From positions 62,001 through 126,000 of the forward strand of contig JAPDRN010000100.1 in NCBI GenBank assembly GCA_030247855.1: a stretch of DNA of 64,000 bases, read 5' to 3'. This DNA is from Knufia peltigerae (lineage: Eukaryota > Ascomycota > Eurotiomycetes > Chaetothyriales > Trichomeriaceae). The notes beneath the pieces are model-generated. The model was not told the origin of the DNA and searched no databases. It saw only the letters and a list, made by a program, of their open reading frames with translations. A program made the position numbers and the translations under genes. Position 1 is the first letter of the stretch, and every line of letters begins with the position of its first letter. Below, piece after piece: positions 13,735-25,465 of this stretch.

Positions 13735-14235
13735 GCAACGCCAATGCACGAGTATGGCTGTGGTATGAAAGCATCTGTGAAGGCTCTTTACAATTGCAGG
13801 GTCTGAGGGATGCAAGCAATCAACCGGAAAGGAATGATTCATGATAGACTGTAACGAAGAACACATGTATGCGGTGCTGACGTATGTGTCTACATACCTA
13901 GGTAGGTCTCATTCAGACACTGCCTACTTACCTGTACATGACTGAAAGTCAGTTGTCTCAATGTCCACAGTAGAAAAGGAGCAGAGATATAGTCATTTTG
14001 GTCTTGTGTTGCACCGTAGTAAAAACTTCCATTGTAAGTCAATGCTCGGCGGTAGATTGTTTAGGCTGGTCGGCGGCTCGAATCGGGTCTGAGTCACGTC
14101 ATTCGAAAATTATTCAGACTGCGTGAAATGAATCGCGGGGATTGCGGCCTCGACATTTTTTTTCCTGTGCCAGGAGTCACTTGTTGAACAGCAAACGCGC
14201 CCCTCTCGCAGTCGTATCACGCCCTATACGCCACC
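13735..14235. other. intergenic, serA promoter
   Basis: Contains no gene. It includes a TACCTAGGTA-type palindromic stretch near 13897 and the CpcA/Gcn4-like box at 14090 described separately. Confidence 0.5.
14090..14096. promoter_or_regulatory. TGAGTCA box upstream of serA
   Basis: A perfect TGAGTCA lies 140 bp before the serA ATG and continues as TGAGTCACGTCAT, which also contains a CRE-like ACGTCA. TGASTCA is the Gcn4/CpcA site of general amino acid control. A single heptamer can occur by chance, so binding is inferred from position and gene function. Confidence 0.4.
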
Positions 14236-15771
14236 ATGGCTCCTTCTACCCTCACTCAGAATATCAAGATCCAGAACACGCAAAACAATGGCGAACCTCT
14301 CCGTCGAGAAGTGTCCCGCAGTCTGTCCATGTCGACCTCACCACACGAGACGTTTCACCAGCGCAAGATGTCCATAGGCATGGAGGGAACCTCTCCTGGT
14401 TTAATACGCACCAAGACCACCGGAGCGGCTCCGAAACAACTCAAGCCCTTCCGAGAACAGGATATAAAGATTCTGTTACTCGAGAATGTGAACCAGACTG
14501 GCCGGGATATTCTGCATGGCCAGGGTTACCAAGTCGAGTTCATGAAGAGTAGTCTGCCCGAGGATCAGCTGATTGAGAAGATAAAGTAGGGTAACCTTTT
14601 GGCTCTCCAGCCACCTGTTCTTACACACAAGTCGGCACGATATACTGACCAGTTCTTCAGGGATGTCCATGTAATTGGCATTCGCTCCAAGACGAAGCTG
14701 ACTTCCCGTGTCCTTGCGGCCGCCCGCAACCTCATCGTGATCGGATGCTTCTGTATCGGCACGAACCAGGTCGACCTGAAGTACGCCGCCGAGCACGGAA
14801 TATGCGTCTTCAACTCCCCCTTCAGCAACTCGCGCAGTGTCGCCGAACTGGTCATCGGCGAGATCATCGTACTGGCCCGCCAAGTCGGCGACCGCAGCAA
14901 CGAGATGCACCAGGGGGTGTGGAAAAAGGTCAGCAACAAGTGTTGGGAGATCCGTGGCAAGACCCTCGGCATCATTGGTTATGGACACATTGGCTCCCAG
15001 CTCTCGGTCCTCGCCGAGTCGATGGGCATGGACGTGATATACTACGACGTCGTGAACCTGATGGCCATGGGTACGGCGAGGCAGGTCCCGTCTCTCGACC
15101 ACCTCCTCGCCAACGCGGACTTTGTGACGTGCCACGTCCCCGAGCTCCCCGAGACGATGAACATGATCGGCAAGCACCAGTTCGACACCATGAAGTCGGG
15201 AAGCTACCTGATCAACGCGTCGAGGGGGAGCGTCGTCGACATCCCGGCCCTGGTCGCCGCCATGAGGTCAGGCAAAGTCGCGGGCGCGGCGCTCGACGTG
15301 TATCCGGCCGAGCCGGCAGGGAACGGCGACTACTTCACCAACGACCTGAACTCGTGGGCCGAGGACCTGAGGTCGCTGCAGAACCTGATCCTGACGCCGC
15401 ACATCGGCGGCTCGACCGAAGAAGCCCAGAGCGCCATTGGCGTCGAGGTCGCCGAGGCCCTGGTCCGCTACGTCAACGAGGGCGTCACGGTCGGCGCCGT
15501 CAACATGCCCGAGGTGGCGCTCCGGAGCCTGACCATGGACGAGCCGAACCACGCGCGCGTCATCTTCATCCACCAGAACGTGCCGGGCGTGCTGAGGCGG
15601 GTCAACGAGATCCTGGGCGACCACAACGTCGACAAGCAAATGTCGGACTCGAGAGGGGACGTCGCCTACCTGATGGCCGACATCAGCAGCGTCAAGGAGG
15701 AGCAGGTCGCGGCCCTGTACAGGGAGCTGGAGGGCCTCAAGGAGAGAGTAATCACGAGGATATTGTACTAG
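14236..15771 (+). CDS. serA: D-3-phosphoglycerate dehydrogenase
   Basis: Exons 14236-14585 and 14661-15771 give 486 aa. The enzyme oxidises 3-phosphoglycerate to 3-phosphohydroxypyruvate with NAD+, the first step of serine synthesis in the cytosol (yeast SER3/SER33). After a Ser-rich N-terminal extension of about 70 residues comes the split substrate domain (KILLLENVNQTGRDILHGQGYQVE, IRSKTKLT). The Rossmann nucleotide-binding part follows (GYGHIGSQLSVLAESMGMDV), then NASRGSVVDIPAL, ALDVYPAEP and the active-site histidine in LTPHIGGSTEEAQ. A C-terminal ACT domain (HARVIFIHQNVPGVLRRVNEIL) is the usual site of serine feedback. The start sits in a good context (CCACCATGG). Exon 2 from about 15050 onward is strikingly rich in G/C at third positions. 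A TGAGTCA box upstream fits amino acid control. Confidence 0.96.
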
Positions 15772-16287
15772 AACTTCAACCTCAACCTCAAACCGAAAAG
15801 TGATCTCATGAGGAGCGATTCAACAGCTGGATCTGAGACACGGTAATAACGGTGTCTGAGGGGCAGGCACAGAAGAGCATTTCGCGGAGTTGGTGGGCGT
15901 CTGCGTACAGTGAGTACAAAGCGCGGCATAACGGAAGGCATACAGTAAAGGAAAAAGGCAATAGAAAAAGGGGAAGACCACGTCAATGGATCATAATAAT
16001 ATACTACTCTGGGGCCTAAGCAAATCGCTGAAGAGAGGCTAGACTCTACTCCGTAAATCTCTGGAACTGATGAAGCTGACCTTCTGTATCTGGGCCAGCG
16101 ACATCTATCTTCGTCATCTCGCTCGCATTTACACCCAGAGAAATTTTCATTCGCAGCAATAGACATTCAAAACTGCTCGGCAAGCTCCCCAAGCGTGAGA
16201 CGAACTCGGTGGGTTCACCCAGGAGGAAGTGAAGCAGGCACTATTTGTGATACCTGTGTTGGTTGTGGAATCACGAAATTACAACGC
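15772..16287. other. convergent intergenic region
   Basis: Lies between the 3' ends of serA (plus) and the uracil phosphoribosyltransferase gene (minus). It holds one exact TACTCCGTA at 16047-16055 and no gene. Confidence 0.5.
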
Positions 16288-17155
16288 TCACATTGTGTAA
16301 TATCGATCGCCGAAATCACCAAGGCCAGGGACGATATAGCTAAGACGACATTAGCATGGTCCTGCTTTGACTGGCAGTAAACTAGGGTTAGAGGAAAACA
16401 CTCACTTTGCTTCGTTCAGACCTTGGTCAATAAAGGCGGTAATCACCCGAACCTTTGGAACGTGCTTGGCAAAGTTCTCAATACCCTCAGGACTTGCGAT
16501 CAAGTTGACGAAGAGTATTCTGTCTTCAGGAACACCGTGGCTCTTCAAGACTTCAACCGCCATGATAGCACTACCACCAGTTGCCAGCATAGGGTCAAGC
16601 AATAGAACCCATCGGTTTGCGACGTCGGCTGGCAGCTTTTCGTAGAAAAGCTTGGGTTTGCTGGTCTCTTCGTTACGCTGAATCAGGATTTTCCCTATCC
16701 TTACTGATCGACAACATTCTCTCAAGCCTTCTTCCATTGATTCACCAGCTCTCATGATTGAAACGCCACAGATCTTGCCTTCGAATCTGACTCCAACGTA
16801 GTCCTTTCCAACAGGAGATGTGACATTGTGTGCCACGACCGGAAGGTGATTTAATCCCTCTTCGACCAGTAGACGAATAATTCGATTCGAATAGAAGATG
16901 AAGTCGCCTCGTTCCGTATTCTTATCACGAATCATCCTGCGCGGCAATCAGTTTCTTCTGGCCCTGCGACTCTTTCCCGCTGTAGACCTACGTGAGCAGA
17001 GCAATGAGCTGTGGCGTCTGGCTGAGGACGTGAACATTGTCGAAGGGGACCTCGCGCGATACGGTTGCGGTTGGTTTTTCCTCTGCCGGTCGATAAGAAG
17101 GTCCTACTCCCAAGGCAGGAGACTGGACACCATTCGTGCGCTGGAGAGAAGTCAT
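16288..17155 (-). CDS. FUR1: uracil phosphoribosyltransferase
   Basis: Minus-strand exons 17155-16992, 16936-16406 and 16339-16288 give 248 aa. The enzyme makes UMP from uracil and PRPP in pyrimidine salvage in the cytosol. It also activates 5-fluorouracil in fungi. The N-terminus is variable, followed by NVHVLSQTPQLIALLT, IRDKNTERGDFIFYSNRIIR and LLVEEGLNHLP. Further on come the uracil-side motif KICGVSIMRAGESME, the PRPP loop LLDPMLATGGSA, and the C-terminal YIVPGLGDFGDRYYTM encoded by a separate last exon. Without that last exon the frame would stop at TGA right after GLNEAK and lose the conserved end. It shares a 746 bp divergent promoter with the WAPL gene. Confidence 0.96.
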
Positions 17156-17901
17156 GATTCGTCAACGTCGGAAATCGATTCAAACAATCTGCGGTCCAAT
17201 ATCTCGAGAGAGCTCGCGTGACTGCGGAAGAAGTGGTGGATCGGAATTCGAGATCGATAGGGATCGAGGGGTCTGAAGAGGGGCCGTGAATCGATCAGAA
17301 CAGCACTCCCATCCCCAACAGAGACAAGAATCGTCTTGGAACTCGGAAGCCTCCTACGGAATATGCATTAGGTTCGAACTCGGGTAGGTGTGTATAGGCC
17401 AGGGAGACAACAAAGGCATTCGATACGAAATATGTGAGTTGTTGACTAGAGGCAGTCCCAATCGAGATTCTAGACCACTAAGGAAAGCCGACCACTCTTT
17501 ATACTCTAAGTTCCTCGGCGACCCCCGCGGCTGGCCCTTATGAGCCTCACCTAAGACGTCCCTATAGGCGGCTGCTCCGTAGTACCGACAGGGTTCCTGC
17601 GTACCTAGAATTCCGCCTACTGTTTTGTTTACGAGTGACATTCGTAAAATTCATCCAACCATGTGGATCGCATTTCATCCGTACCCTGCCAACTATTCTC
17701 CCTTCAACTGCGCTGGCTGAAACAACTCCCAAGTCCCTCGATCTACACATCGCTGTGTCACCCCATATTCTAAACCACATATTTTACTATGGACTGCAAT
17801 CGCGTGTTGAGCCAATGCCGCCTGCTGCCGTCCTAGATGCGACAATAAACAGACCTCACGAATGCGACGATTGGTTTTCCACTTGAGCGTTCCATTTCAG
17901 A
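17156..17901. promoter_or_regulatory. divergent promoter of FUR1 and the WAPL gene
   Basis: No gene is visible in the 746 bp between the two start codons, which point away from each other. A stretch resembling a tRNA B box occurs at 17371, but no cloverleaf can be formed around it. Confidence 0.5.
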
Positions 17902-20605
17902 ATGGATGCCCGGACGGCGCAAGCGCGTCGAAAAGTGAACACCTATGGGAAAGGGACGAGGAGGATTGCCGTTCATGACCTCTTCGATGTGGGAACATTT
18001 CCTTTGTCCGAGTCAGCGAGACCATCGACGAAACCGGTCACACTACTTGGACAAGCCGATGTCAACATCTCGTCCTCGATACCGCGCTCAGAGAATCAGG
18101 CACTCGCCGCAAGCAAAGTCTCTTCAGACCATCGTCCGGAACATCATCGATCCATGTCTCCAAGCACTACTGCGTCTGCAGAGTCATCGCCTTCGGAAGA
18201 AACCCATCACTCGATGTTCGATCTCCAATCTTCCGATGAGGACTCAGCAACGTTCCGATCCACGCAACCTCTTAAAAAGAGAAAGATGACGCCAGTAGTG
18301 AACATACCGAAAATAAATGTGACCTCGAAGAGTGCCGGAAAGCAGAAGTCGATGAACGGTGTGACAACCCAGCCTGGGGTGCAAAGTATTTCTCGCCCCA
18401 TTGCAGCATCTAAGGTGGCAGACAAGGCGTCGGTGCGAGCTATGAGCAAGAGCGAAGGTGGTGTTAAGAAACTTAAAAGGGCCCCGGTCAGGAGAGGGCA
18501 ATCGCGAGAACGAGTTGACGACGGTATGGATGATCTGAGTAGGCTCGGTCAGAATAGATCCCCCAGCAGGAAGGCTCCTCCTAGACCAGTCCGTGTCAAG
18601 AAACAATCTCCAGCCTTGCTCTCTGATACTTCTGACCACAACGGCACTCCGAAAAGGAAACGAGGATTTCTTGATGATGAAGCAATGGACTCACCGAGTC
18701 CACCAGCATTGCAAATGAAATCGCTCAGGTTAGCACCGGAGATCAATTCACTGGAATTGGATATTTCATCAACCTCATCCGATGAGGAAATGACGGGATC
18801 AACGTCTACGACACAGGCCTCACGAAAAGGTCGCAAGCGACTCATTGATAAGCTTGATGCGCCCCGCACGCAAAGCGTAGACAGACAACAGGTGAAATCT
18901 TCCGTGGGAAGGTCTATCAATGGAAAACAGTCACCACGTAAGACCGAAGCTGAGGCCCAGAGAGCTTCTGTAATGGCAAATGCTGGGCCACCGCTTCGAC
19001 AACGTGCGACTTATGCTCGACAACGCTCACACCTTAGTGACATGATTGATGGCCTGGAACCTTATTCTGCAATCAATAGTCAAGACTCATCGCAGCCGAG
19101 CTTCTCTCAACCTACATCGTTTGGCTTAGCGTCGCAGATTGAATTGGAAATGGAGGACAGCGATGACACAGATGCTTTCACTCAAATCAAGAGCATTCAC
19201 GAATTGCGACGTGGTGCTGCGATCAGCAAATTTGATCAAGACATCGAGTCCATACTTGAGGACGTGGAATCTCAGTCCAAGTCATTACGCATCACTGCAC
19301 TCTTGCTGCTGATGAATAAAATGAAGGAACTCAGTTTTCTCCGACATTTTCAGGAGTGTGGCAATTTCTATCGCTTCACTGCAAGCTCCAGAGACGATGC
19401 TGACTTGATTACTGCAACCTTGATGGTCCTTGTCTTTCATCAAGTGACAGCTGCAAAACAATCATCGCCAAAGAACCAGCTGCAAGTATTAAACGGTCTA
19501 TATCGACTACCCCCAGACTTGAGCTTGCAAAGGAAGTCACTATCATCTCTGGCCAAAGATAGGAAAGAGAACTTGAGCAAGATCATGGTCAAAGACATCA
19601 TGGACTTTGAGCAAGATCACTTAAAACATGGCCCGGAGAAACAACATTTAATCAGCCTACTATATCTGAGCTCGATCAACGATACTTTGCGTGGGCTGAT
19701 CAACAGTGGGGAAGAGATGCCCGATTTTCCCGGTGCTTTGTTGAATGGCGTTCTTGTCAACTTCAACTATGAACAACAGCATCTACTTCAAGAGGATGCA
19801 GCACGGAATCGATTTGAGAACATTCAAGTTCTTCTGTCGTTGCTTGAGATAGCGTCTGTGAATCGCGGGATGGCAACTTCTCAGCTCTCAATATCATCCA
19901 TCAGCGAGGTTGGTAGCAGCGTATCAAGTGTCATGCAACTTGCTCGCGAAGGACGACCTGAGACAGAGCACTCATGTTTACGCTTGATCGTCAGTCTGAG
20001 CAATAACGAGCCAAAAGTGTGTGAGGCTCTGACGGAAGGCAAGCTCATAGCAACCGTGTTCCAGATCATTGATGACAGGTTCTTGCAATTGGCAGGATTG
20101 GCGTCTCGAGAACAGCAGTTTGACAATGCTCAGCTAGAGTCAGTAATTCTTGCTGTTGGGTGTCTCCTCAACATTGCAGAATGTGCAGATCCGGCTCGAA
20201 GAACGATGCTAAAACCAGATGCGAGTGGGAAGAGCCTGGTTGATAGACTGGTCGGCATTTTCAACAGCCATGTCGACCAGACATCGGAGGTATGTTTCTC
20301 GACCTGGACTGATAAGCTCATGCTGACCAAAACAGGCTCTTACTATTGATCAAACCCAGATCTTGGTGGCATTTGGCTACATCTCCGCGTTGTTGTGCAC
20401 GCTATGCCTCAATGCGGATGCACGAAGACGGATCTCTGATAACATTAGAGGCGACGGCCTGTCTCGACTCTTCGAGGCGGCAGGTATTTTTCTTCAACAT
20501 CTACGAACTGTTGAAGAAGCACTGGGAGGGGCGGAGGGTGCAGCGTCGGGATTTACAGCTCGGTTTACAACGGTGTTGGATACCCTAAGGCAAGACAGCG
20601 TATAA
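17902..20605 (+). CDS. WPL1: WAPL-type cohesin release factor
   Basis: Exons 17902-20289 and 20336-20605 give 885 aa; the single intron is only 46 nt. WAPL/Rad61 proteins bind the cohesin-Pds5 complex and open the ring to release it from chromatin, so a nuclear role is expected. Residues 1-420 are Ser/Arg/Lys-rich and look disordered, with several basic patches (RKGRKRLIDKL, PKRKRGF). The WAPL helical repeat domain begins near 430 (FTQIKSIHELRRGAAISKFDQDIESIL). It ends with the diagnostic block around SHVDQTSEALTIDQTQILVAFGY, SALLCTLCLN and FLQHLRTVEEAL. The intron lies inside this block, and splicing is needed to join it. Downstream the gene ends in a long 3' region. The family assignment is firm; the symbol follows yeast. 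Confidence 0.92.
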
Positions 20606-21906
20606 AGATGTTTGACGATGACTTCGGTATAGAACTTTTAAGACATGGCATGGCATATCAACGAACAACCTTGGGTTTGGTGGGAGAGACAATACTTGGA
20701 AAACGACTCGAGTCGAGACATGCAAGAGAGCATGTAATGAAAGATACCCCTAAAGATTTTGAGCTAGAGATGACAGTGTAATAAGACCGCCAGTATCAAT
20801 GGATCCCTTGGACCTCCTGTAGACAACCAATGTCGCTTTCTTAGTCTGGTCAGGTTCTTCGTAAAGCCGTGTCCAATCCGTAAAGACCGTTCGAATACTC
20901 TAGTAACTTGTTGGAAGCTCGAAGACGGCGTTTCGTTCCGGATAAATATGCCTTTGCAAGCCTCGGGACGAAGTGATCACAGCCGATTATCGCGGGCTGA
21001 TACTTGCACTCGTCAAACGCCTGCCGATGTTGAACGATGCCACGCTGACTGCTTGTTGTCTGATGCACGACTAGGTATTGATGTGGCTTTGTGTAGTTAC
21101 CACCTTCATTATTGCCGGTTCCCCGGATGACGGCGAGGAGGCTGTTTGGCATAACGGTGCTTTGACAAAAGGCCGGAACAGAGGACGATTGGCCGAGGCA
21201 TCACTACAGTAGACTGGGCATCGCATGCATTGAGATGGAGCAGGCGACGGCGTCAGTGGAACTCGCAAGCTGATCCGGTATTCGTTTCCACTGCAGGACG
21301 AGTTTGTTCTCGAAAACCCCCCAGTCTGGTGCGTCCAGAAAAATATCCGTAAACACCTCTTCATGTTGTTGTTGTTGTCACCATCGTCGACCCCTCGTAC
21401 TTGGAAAATGTCGGTGTGGTTGACCAGCATCCCATCCCTGGCGGCCCCGTTGCACCGCACAGACACATCGTTGCAAGCACGACTATGACATATCGTACCA
21501 CTGATTCCTGCGTTTATCCAATTTGCATGTGTTTCCCCCCAAGTCCGGCCATTCTATCCATCTGCCATTCCATCTTTTTTTTTAAAAGTCCGCAACCGCT
21601 CTATATTCGTTGCTCCGCAGGAAGCCCGTCATACTTCCAATTCCCATTACATACAACATTCACCTTCCATTTGTCCCTTCATCCTCAACTCACTCTTATG
21701 ATCAGCCACATGGCATCAGCGCGTCCCCTCTCCCGTTGACTTGGCCCATCTCTTACTTCGTCACCACTTACCCATATTCGTCTTTCGGGGCTGATCACAG
21801 TCTCGAAATCTTTTTTTTCCCTCTCCACAAGCCAACCAAGGACAAGGTCTACCTGGGAGCATCTGTTGTCTTCGTGTCCCTTGCATCCTTGGTGTTTGTC
21901 GCAAAC
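20606..21906. other. intergenic, RHEB promoter and leader
   Basis: About 1.3 kb without a gene. The right half is pyrimidine-rich (21530-21870), as expected for the promoter and leader of the RHEB gene. Confidence 0.5.
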
Positions 21907-22660
21907 ATGGCTCCGTCCGTCAAGCAGCGAAAGATTGCCATCCTCGGCAGTCGTTCCGTGGGTACGTACTCCCACTCACATTGTGTTAACGTGACAATTT
22001 CGGGGCCAAATCTGACTGACACCTGCACAGGCAAGTCTTCCTTGACAGTGCAGTATTGTGAAGGCCACTTCGTCGAGAGCTACTACCCTACCATTGAGAA
22101 TACCTTCAGTCATGAGATCCAACACAAAGGTCAAACCTTTCTCACCGAGATCATTGACACTGCTGGACAGGTGAGAACAACTGCGGACAAAACGTCAAAT
22201 GGCACGTTTTGCTGACTAGAAGAACAGGATGAATACAGTCTCATGAATTCCAAGCTGTACATAGGAATCCACGGATACATGATTGTCTATTCTGTCGCCT
22301 CCAGACAGTCGTTCGACATGGTCAGAATCATTCGAGACAAACTCTTGAACCATCTTGTACGTCACCCGCTACAGACTTACCTTGAGGCATAAAGACATAG
22401 GCTAATAAATCATTCAGGGTGCGGATACCTTGCCGATCATGATTGTTGGCAACAAGAACGATGTCGATGCAAAGAAACAGCGCAAAGTGACCGCCGAGGA
22501 AGGCCAGGAACTGGGAAAAGAACTCAACTGCGGATGGATTGAGACAAGTGCTAGGAACAATACAAACGTCGCCAAGGCATTCGAGTTGATGATCGCCGAG
22601 ATCGAAAAGTCCCAGGAGCCAGACAAGCCCGCAGGCGGAGGCAAATGCGCAGTCATGTGA
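21907..22660 (+). CDS. rhbA: RHEB-type small GTPase
   Basis: Exons 21907-21961, 22031-22170, 22228-22356 and 22418-22660 give 188 aa. RHEB GTPases sit on endomembranes, activate TOR kinase and in fungi also affect basic amino acid uptake. The G1 loop GSRSVGKSS carries Arg where Ras has Gly12, typical of RHEB. Effector segment YYPTIENTF, G3 DTAGQDEYS, G4 GNKNDVD and G5 ETSARNN are all present. The protein ends in a CaaX box, CAVM, for farnesylation. All introns fall at phases that keep the conserved motifs intact, with the first between SVG and KSS. The start is the first ATG of the frame. The symbol follows Aspergillus usage. Confidence 0.95.
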
Positions 22661-23401
22661 AGGTATCATGCCTTCTGGGCACGCAATCGCGCATATGAAG
22701 AGAAAGACGAAGAGCACGACATCACGCGAGGGCGAGGAGAAGATGTTACCGTTGCAGTCATTCTCTGATGCGGTGTTTTACTATGGTATGGCGTTTGCGA
22801 TGGGTGATGAGCGTATGACATAGACAATCCAGATTGGGATAGATGGAGGTTGTCCTGTGGGATCAGTCTTTTCGGCGTCCGGTCCTTTTCAATTGGGATC
22901 TCTGTGTTGGTCTATTGAGCTTTAAGTTTCCAGATACTGGCAGATGTGAATCGTGCCCCATATGGGACGGTGCAAGAAACAAGGGCGAGAGGCTATTGTG
23001 ACAAGGCTGGGGATCATGATACCTTCTGCGATGTTGAACTGTCTTGGATCTTTTCAGAACCAAATTGTGCAGTTTCTGCATTCCAGACAACATCACTGGT
23101 CACTACAGCTAGCTTCATAAGAATAATTCCACTTAATGCAGCCTTCAAGACTTGTGGTAAATTGTTCTCGGTGACTTCTATTGAAAATCGGAGTGACTCA
23201 CAAGGCTCCGACATTTGGCTCTCAGACTGCGGGGCAGAAATATTATTTGCACCAGAAAGTGTCAGGTCAGTATCAAAGCACGCGCAGGGAGAGAACAACA
23301 CACGGTTGCCCATTTACCTACCCTGCATTTGTCTCCCCCACACATACACACAAGGTTTCTTGTCCCTTTGTAGCCACACACACTGTGTAGTACACATCAT
23401 C
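22661..23401. other. intergenic, seryl-tRNA synthetase promoter
   Basis: No gene is visible. A TGACTCA box occurs at 23194-23200, about 200 bp before the synthetase start. Confidence 0.5.
23194..23200. promoter_or_regulatory. TGACTCA box upstream of SES1
   Basis: A perfect Gcn4/CpcA-type heptamer 202 bp before the seryl-tRNA synthetase ATG. Aminoacyl-tRNA synthetase genes are often under general amino acid control, and serA nearby carries the same type of box. About eight such heptamers are expected by chance in 64 kb, so the position is the only argument. Confidence 0.35.
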
Positions 23402-25465
23402 ATGCTCGACGTCCAAGATTTCATTGTCTCCAGGTGTGTAACTACCCAAGTTCAACGAGGAAATGTTCAGTGTTTGTGCGACTGTCTTTTTTTGTGACTC
23501 GACACTCACCAGGATTTTGCGCGCAGAGGGGGTGACCCCAAGAAAGTCGTCGAGAGCCAACGGCGAAGATACACCTCACCGGAAATCGTGGACGAGGTCA
23601 TTGCACTCTGGGAGGATGCCTACAAGAGTTGGTTTTGCCCTTTCAGGGGATTGGATTCGACCGGACTTGACCAGGAACGTCGCTAACATATATCAATCCG
23701 ACCAGCAAGGTACCAAGCCACACAAATCGGGGCGAAAATCAACGCTGTACAGAAAGAGATTGGCCAACTGAAAAAGGTATGATATACTCCGTACATTCGC
23801 ATTTGTCGTTGGTCCCCCCGGGCTCGTTACCGACCCTCCTCCTCCTCGTCGTCGTCCTCGATTTGGTGGTTAACGATAAAGTGATATACTGGAGCAGGCC
23901 AAACAAGACGCCGATCATCTGTTGAAAGAAAAGGTCGACCTCGAAAAGGAAAAGAAAAAGATTGAAGACGAGGCATTGGAAAAGGAAAAGGCTAGAGACA
24001 AGAAATGTAAACTGATTGGGAACTACGTTCACGAGTCGGTACCGATCAATGACAACGAGGTGAGTGACCATTTTGTCTCTTCGCCCGCCACCCCCTTCCC
24101 GCCCCCCAGCTGGGGTCTTTTGCTCAATCGCGGCGCACACAACAATGAACGCACATCCCATTGACACATCTTTTGCTCTGGTCGTAGGACTTCAACGAGG
24201 TCGTCAAGAAATGGAGCCCCGAGGGGGTCACGGTCGAGAAGAAAGAGTGCCTCTCTCACCACGAAGTCATGACCCGAGCAGAAGTGTACGACGGCGAACG
24301 GGGTGTCAAACTGGTTGGGCACCGAGGGTACTTTTTGCGCAAGTGGGGTGTCCTCCTGAACCAGGCCCTGATCAACTACGGTCTCCATTTCCTCACGGGC
24401 AAGGGGTACGACCCCATCCAACCCCCTTTTTTCATGAAGGCCGAGTACATGGCCAAGACGGCGCAACTCGAGCAGTTTGACGAGGAGTTGTACAAGGTGG
24501 TCGAGGACAAGGACGCCGAGGACAAGTACCTGATCGCCACTTCGGAGCAGCCCTTGTCGGCCATGTTCGCCGACGAGTGGTTGACGGAGAAAGACCTCCC
24601 GATGAAATTCGCAGGTTACAGTTCGTGTTTCAGAAAAGAGGCGGGCGCTCACGGTAGAGATGCTTGGGGTTTGTACCGGATACATCAATTTGAAAAGGTA
24701 TGTTCCTCCTTCACCTGTCGAGGCGGTTTTGTGGGATTATTTTGTCCCTGCCATGTCCTGTCTCGGCATTGTTACCCCGTACAAGAGGTGGCGATGTGTT
24801 TTGGGGGGTTTGTGTGTCTGCGGGGAAAATGGACGATTGCTAACAAGTGAGGTGACGGGTGACATTAGATTGAACAATTCCTCTTCGTCAAACCAGAAGA
24901 GTCATGGCAAGCCCTCGAGGACATGAAGACGGTGGCCGAGGAGTTTTACCAGTCTCTCAAACTGCCCTACCGGGTCGTGGCCATCGTGTCGGGGGCCCTG
25001 AACAACGCCGCCGCCAAAAAGTACGACCTGGAGGCCTGGTTCCCTTACCAAGGCGAGTACAAGGAACTGGTCTCTTGCTCCAACTGCACCGACTACCAGA
25101 CCCGCGAGTTGGAGATCAGGTACGGCCAGAAAAAGGGAGCCATCGACTCGAGGAAGACCTACGTCCACGCCCTCAACGGGACCCTGTGCGCCACGGAACG
25201 CACCTTGTGCTGCCTGCTCGAGAACTACCAAAAGGAAGACGGGTTCGAGGTCCCCGAGGCCCTGAGACCATACATGCCGCCCGGGACGCCGGAGATCATC
25301 CCGTACACAAAGGAACTGCCCAAGGACACCGTCTCGGCCAAGGCCGCGAAGCAACCCACGAAACCCAAAAAGGACGACAGTGGTGGTGCGCCCGAAGGTG
25401 GTCCAAAGTTGAACATGCCCTCGGCCGCAAATGTGGCCGATAAGATGAAGGACATGAAGGTTTGA
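23402..25465 (+). CDS. SES1: cytosolic seryl-tRNA synthetase
   Basis: Exons 23402-23433, 23527-23627, 23706-23776, 23898-24059, 24188-24697 and 24869-25465 give 490 aa. The class II enzyme charges tRNA-Ser with serine. The start MLDVQDFIVSRGGDPKK is rebuilt across the first intron only if the acceptor is the GCAG at 23526; a nearer CAG would shift the frame. A long antiparallel coiled coil covers about residues 25-110 (EKVDLEKEKKKIEDEALEKEKARDKK). The catalytic core shows TSEQPLSAMFADEWL, class II motif 2 in FRKEAGAHGRDAWGLYRIHQFEK and motif 3 in ATERTLCCLLENYQ. A Lys/Pro-rich tail is typical of fungal enzymes. The second intron has an unusual donor GTTGGT, and the third contains TACTCCGTA. 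Confidence 0.95.
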